NCBI GenBank assembly: GCA_039208045.1 | Contig: JBCCRH010000260.1 | Coordinates: 1-8,794, forward strand | DNA from: JBCCRH01 sp039208045 | Lineage (GTDB): Bacteria; Bacteroidota; Bacteroidia; Chitinophagales; Saprospiraceae | Direction of reading: 5' to 3' | Length of the DNA stretch: 8,794 nt | Shown here: one piece after another, positions 6,165 to 8,794 of the stretch | How positions within the stretch are numbered: position 1 is the first letter of the stretch | Layout: every line of letters begins with the position of its first letter | The notes under the pieces: model-generated | Told to the model about the DNA's origin: nothing | Databases searched by the model: none | What the model saw: the letters and a program-made list of their open reading frames with translations, nothing else | Made by a program: the position numbers and the translations under genes

Positions 6165-8794
6165 GCGCTTTCTTCTGCGGAAGCGCCATCCCGCACCCAG
6201 CACTAATAACACCCCTAGCAGGATAATCCACCACCAATACTCACTACTACGCTCCAACTCCAACCCCCCATCACTCCCCACATACACAAAACCCGCCCAA
6301 TAATAAGGCGACTTCTGAGCATCGGCAAGCTGAGTACTATTGAGGTAATTGAGCTTGGCCTCGTGGAGCGCACTACTCTTGGTCTTACCCTCCTTCAATA
6401 CTTCATAAAAGCCGGTAAAAATATCCGAAGTCGATTGATCATTGACGCGCCACAAGCTCGAAATCAGGCTTTTTGCGCCAGCATACGTAAAGCCCCGCGA
6501 CAAGCTCATCACGCCCTCACCCGTTTGCACTTTTCCCAGTCCCGTCTCACAAGCACTAAGCACTACCAAATCAGCAGGCAGCTCCATGGTATACAAATCC
6601 GATAAAAATAATTTTTGATCCGCAAAGTAGATAAACGGTTTTGCAGAAGCACTATTAGCGGAAGCATGTGTAGAAAGGTGCAGCACGCGATAGAGCGGTG
6701 CCATTTGCCGAAAGGCTATACTACTGGCACTTGCATCGAGATAATACGCCCCTTTGGCCAGGGCTTTGATGCCTTGTAGCTCTGTTTTGCTGTAGGGTAA
6801 TTGCCCCAGTGCACCATTAGCAGTAGCAAACGGCGCAACGCCAAAAACCTGAGCATTGGTAGTAGCAGTGCTTAGCGCTTGCTGCTTCGACAAAATAGTG
6901 GCGGAGTAAGCGTAACGCACTTCATAATTGCGGATGAGGTAAGGAAGTAGGCCCAAATTATAGCGACTTGGTGGCTCCACTAGCAGTGCCTCAAAAGGTA
7001 GATACTGCAACGGCCCGTCCAAAACAAAGCAAAGCGATTGGATGGATGCTACTGCTAGCCGCTCCAGCACAGGCTCTAAGAGCAGGGCATACAAAGCATA
7101 GGCATCGCTTGCATACTGCCCAGGATGATTAAGGATGGCCGAAGCTTCCTGAAATTGTTCAATCAAGCGCCCTAGGGTCTGATCCAGCAGGCTGTCGCGT
7201 TCAATGCGCACGAGTTGCGCGCCTTGGGCAGTAATAGGCATGGCATAGATGGCTCTTTTTCCAAAGAAATACGTTACCATCGCTTCGCTAGCCCGGAGGG
7301 CTTGCTGTGTAGTGGCTAGGTCTTGCACCGCAGCGGTATAGCGCAGCTCGTGGTACTTAGGATTGGTTGCTGCCAGTTGCTTAACCAATGCCTGGAGTTC
7401 TTTTTCGCTCGCTAGCTTTTGGGTGCGCAATTCCTGATCGTTGGGTGCTTCCGCTAATGCTTCATTGAGGTCGATAATCTGCTGAATGAGTGCCCGCTCT
7501 TGTTGCGCCAAGCTATCAGAGATAAGTGCCCGCGCATCCGCTGCCATTAAGCCATCGAGTAGCAAAATGGACTTACTCTTTTCAAAAAAGTAAAATGCCC
7601 GTTCCTGATCTTCCAGGCTGAAAGCAATAGATAAAGCTGTTTCGTAAATATCGTGTACCTTACGCCGCCAGATCAGTTTGGATTCTTCCGCACTATGCTC
7701 GCGCCGCATCGCATCGATGAGTACATCGGCGAGCGCTAGGGTAGCAAGTGCTTCCTTTAGGTGGGTAGAATTTTGGGTACTTTCGTAAAAAGCCAGCCAG
7801 CCCTGGGCTTTATCGCCGAGGTAGGTCAGGATCGCCTCCTTATCCGAAGCGGCTAATAGCTGTGCCTTGCTGGGATTTTGTAGGTAATCGTTGGCTCTAA
7901 AAGTGGGCAAACTGTGCTGAATGGCATCTTGATAGTATTGCAAAGCCGTTTCGAATTGCCCTTGATCGCGATAGGTGTCTGCTAGATTATCTGCTAGCTT
8001 CGCCTTAGAGTAGTGGTAGCCTGTTCCATATGCTGCTTCAAGGAGCTGTAAACCTTGCTGGAAGTTCTGCTTTGCTTTCGCAAATGCGCCTATTTTGCGG
8101 TATTGGATACCAATATTCATGTAAGAACCTGCAAGTGCTTCTCCATCCTCATCTGCGGTATAAATACCTTTGGTTTTTTCATAAAAATCGATAGCTGTGG
8201 TATGCTGCTGCAATTCATCATAGCTATTACCTAGCTCTTTGTAGCAGTCTGCCAGGTCGTTGCTTGGGTCTAGCTGCTCCAAAAAAGCTTGGGCTTGCTT
8301 GAGGTAAATTAAAGATTGCTCAATATCTTTTTTTGTTCCCAAGACATTGTAGACACTTCCCAAATTTAAGTAGGTAATTCCAAATCGGTATGGATCTTCG
8401 TTGGGGTCTTCTACTTGGGTGGCCAAAAAATCGAGGCACAGCTCTAGGTGTGCAATAGCACGTCCATAATCCCCAAAATCCCGCTCTCTGCTGGCTAGTG
8501 GAATAATAGCATAAAAAAAGAAAGTATTCTTAGGTCCATCGCCAAGCTGCACGGCTCGCTCAAAAGCTTCCAGGGCTTGCCGAGCTTGATTATTCCACTC
8601 GTAAAAATAGGCCAAGTTGTAGTAACTCTGCCCCAAGCCTGTAGTATCTGCCAAGTCTATTCGCAGAGCTATCGCTCTTTGAGTAGCAGCGATAGCAGCT
8701 TCCATGTCATCCATCTTATTGTAAGTCACCCCTTTCCTATGATGCAGTAGGGCAACCGTATCCACATAGCCGAGCTCCCCTGCGACAGTGATAA
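6132..8794 (-). CDS. TPR-CHAT domain protein with C-terminal membrane anchor (5' end outside window)
   Basis: The reading frame is open to the right edge, so the N-terminus is missing. Residue numbers here count from an in-frame GTG at 8765, which is probably not the start because TPR-like sequence continues upstream of it. Residues about 1-290 hold several tetratricopeptide repeats (ALAxxY-type helices, such as GQSYYNLAYFYEW at 45, LADCYKELGNSYDEL at 171, LADNLADTYRDQGQFETAL at 257). A helical, coiled-coil-prone linker (about 335-470) follows. The CHAT caspase-like domain occupies about 575-830, with the predicted catalytic His700 (HLSTHASA) and Cys739 (LSACETGLG), plus the usual family blocks GEGVMSLSRGF (749) and SLISSLWRVND (766). 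A hydrophobic segment (about 844-860) then RFRRRKR suggests a single-pass anchor with the tail in the cytoplasm and the CHAT domain outside. The last ten residues (868-877) and stop come from a repeat element. TPR-CHAT proteins are protease-like effectors or scaffolds, some in stress and defence; the substrate is unknown. Confidence 0.9.
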   Translation of the reverse strand, partial: ITVAGELGYVDTVALLHHRKGVTYNKMDDMEAAIAATQRAIALRIDLADTTGLGQSYYNLAYFYEWNNQARQALEAFERAVQLGDGPKNTFFFYAIIPLASRERDFGDYGRAIAHLELCLDFLATQVEDPNEDPYRFGITYLNLGSVYNVLGTKKDIEQSLIYLKQAQAFLEQLDPSNDLADCYKELGNSYDELQQHTTAIDFYEKTKGIYTADEDGEALAGSYMNIGIQYRKIGAFAKAKQNFQQGLQLLEAAYGTGYHYSKAKLADNLADTYRDQGQFETALQYYQDAIQHSLPTFRANDYLQNPSKAQLLAASDKEAILTYLGDKAQGWLAFYESTQNSTHLKEALATLALADVLIDAMRREHSAEESKLIWRRKVHDIYETALSIAFSLEDQERAFYFFEKSKSILLLDGLMAADARALISDSLAQQERALIQQIIDLNEALAEAPNDQELRTQKLASEKELQALVKQLAATNPKYHELRYTAAVQDLATTQQALRASEAMVTYFFGKRAIYAMPITAQGAQLVRIERDSLLDQTLGRLIEQFQEASAILNHPGQYASDAYALYALLLEPVLERLAVASIQSLCFVLDGPLQYLPFEALLVEPPSRYNLGLLPYLIRNYEVRYAYSATILSKQQALSTATTNAQVFGVAPFATANGALGQLPYSKTELQGIKALAKGAYYLDASASSIAFRQMAPLYRVLHLSTHASANSASAKPFIYFADQKLFLSDLYTMELPADLVVLSACETGLGKVQTGEGVMSLSRGFTYAGAKSLISSLWRVNDQSTSDIFTGFYEVLKEGKTKSSALHEAKLNYLNSTQLADAQKSPYYWAGFVYVGSDGGLELERSSEYWWWIILLGVLLVLGAGWRFRRRKRTSEPLSSPSP

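Noticed and set aside
137..8794. A single co-regulated defence-like system pairing the S41 peptidase and the CHAT protein
   Set aside because: The two genes are separated by three plus-strand genes with their own signals, and there is no shared operon, effector pore, nuclease or CRISPR element to link them.

Overview
The window looks like ordinary chromosomal DNA from a member of the Bacteroidota, most likely the Saprospiria (Lewinella/Saprospira-like). That assignment is an inference. It rests on four things: choice-of-anchor L and DUF2141 proteins, a secreted tricorn-like S41 peptidase and a TPR-CHAT protein in one neighbourhood; start codons with no Shine-Dalgarno sequence and A/T-rich leaders; promoters matching the Bacteroidota -33 TTG / -7 TAnnTTTG consensus; and a lipoprotein whose lipidated Cys is followed by an acidic run. 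All five proteins appear to be exported or envelope-bound: the four complete ones have N-terminal export signals, and the fifth, cut by the window edge, has a C-terminal membrane anchor.

Layout. Positions 1-136 hold a nested inverted repeat next to the 3' end of the first gene. A long minus-strand gene (137-3382) encodes a complete tricorn-type S41 peptidase. A 196-bp divergent intergenic region carries a good forward promoter for a small lipocalin-like lipoprotein (3579-3968), which ends in a strong intrinsic terminator (3996-4038). Next, on the plus strand, comes a choice-of-anchor L protein (4083-5534) with an unusual internal insertion and no visible C-terminal sorting domain. A small DUF2141 protein (5667-6095) follows, with its own promoter. 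It converges on a minus-strand TPR-CHAT protease-like protein (6132 to beyond 8794) that is cut by the right edge of the window. The 3' end of that gene lies inside a compact inverted-repeat element that fills the space between the two converging genes. No stretch longer than 300 bp lacks a gene.

The genes do not form one obvious operon. Strands alternate, and the three plus-strand genes appear to be separate transcription units, with a terminator after the first and a promoter before the third. The shared theme is the cell envelope: two peptidase-fold proteins (one periplasmic or envelope S41, one membrane-anchored CHAT), one probably surface-exposed lipoprotein and two secreted proteins. 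I found no mobile element, CRISPR array, tRNA or rRNA, and no clear new multi-gene system. The points most worth a second look are the anchor L protein's domain architecture, the repeat that supplies the CHAT protein's C-terminal tail, and the dyad at the left edge.
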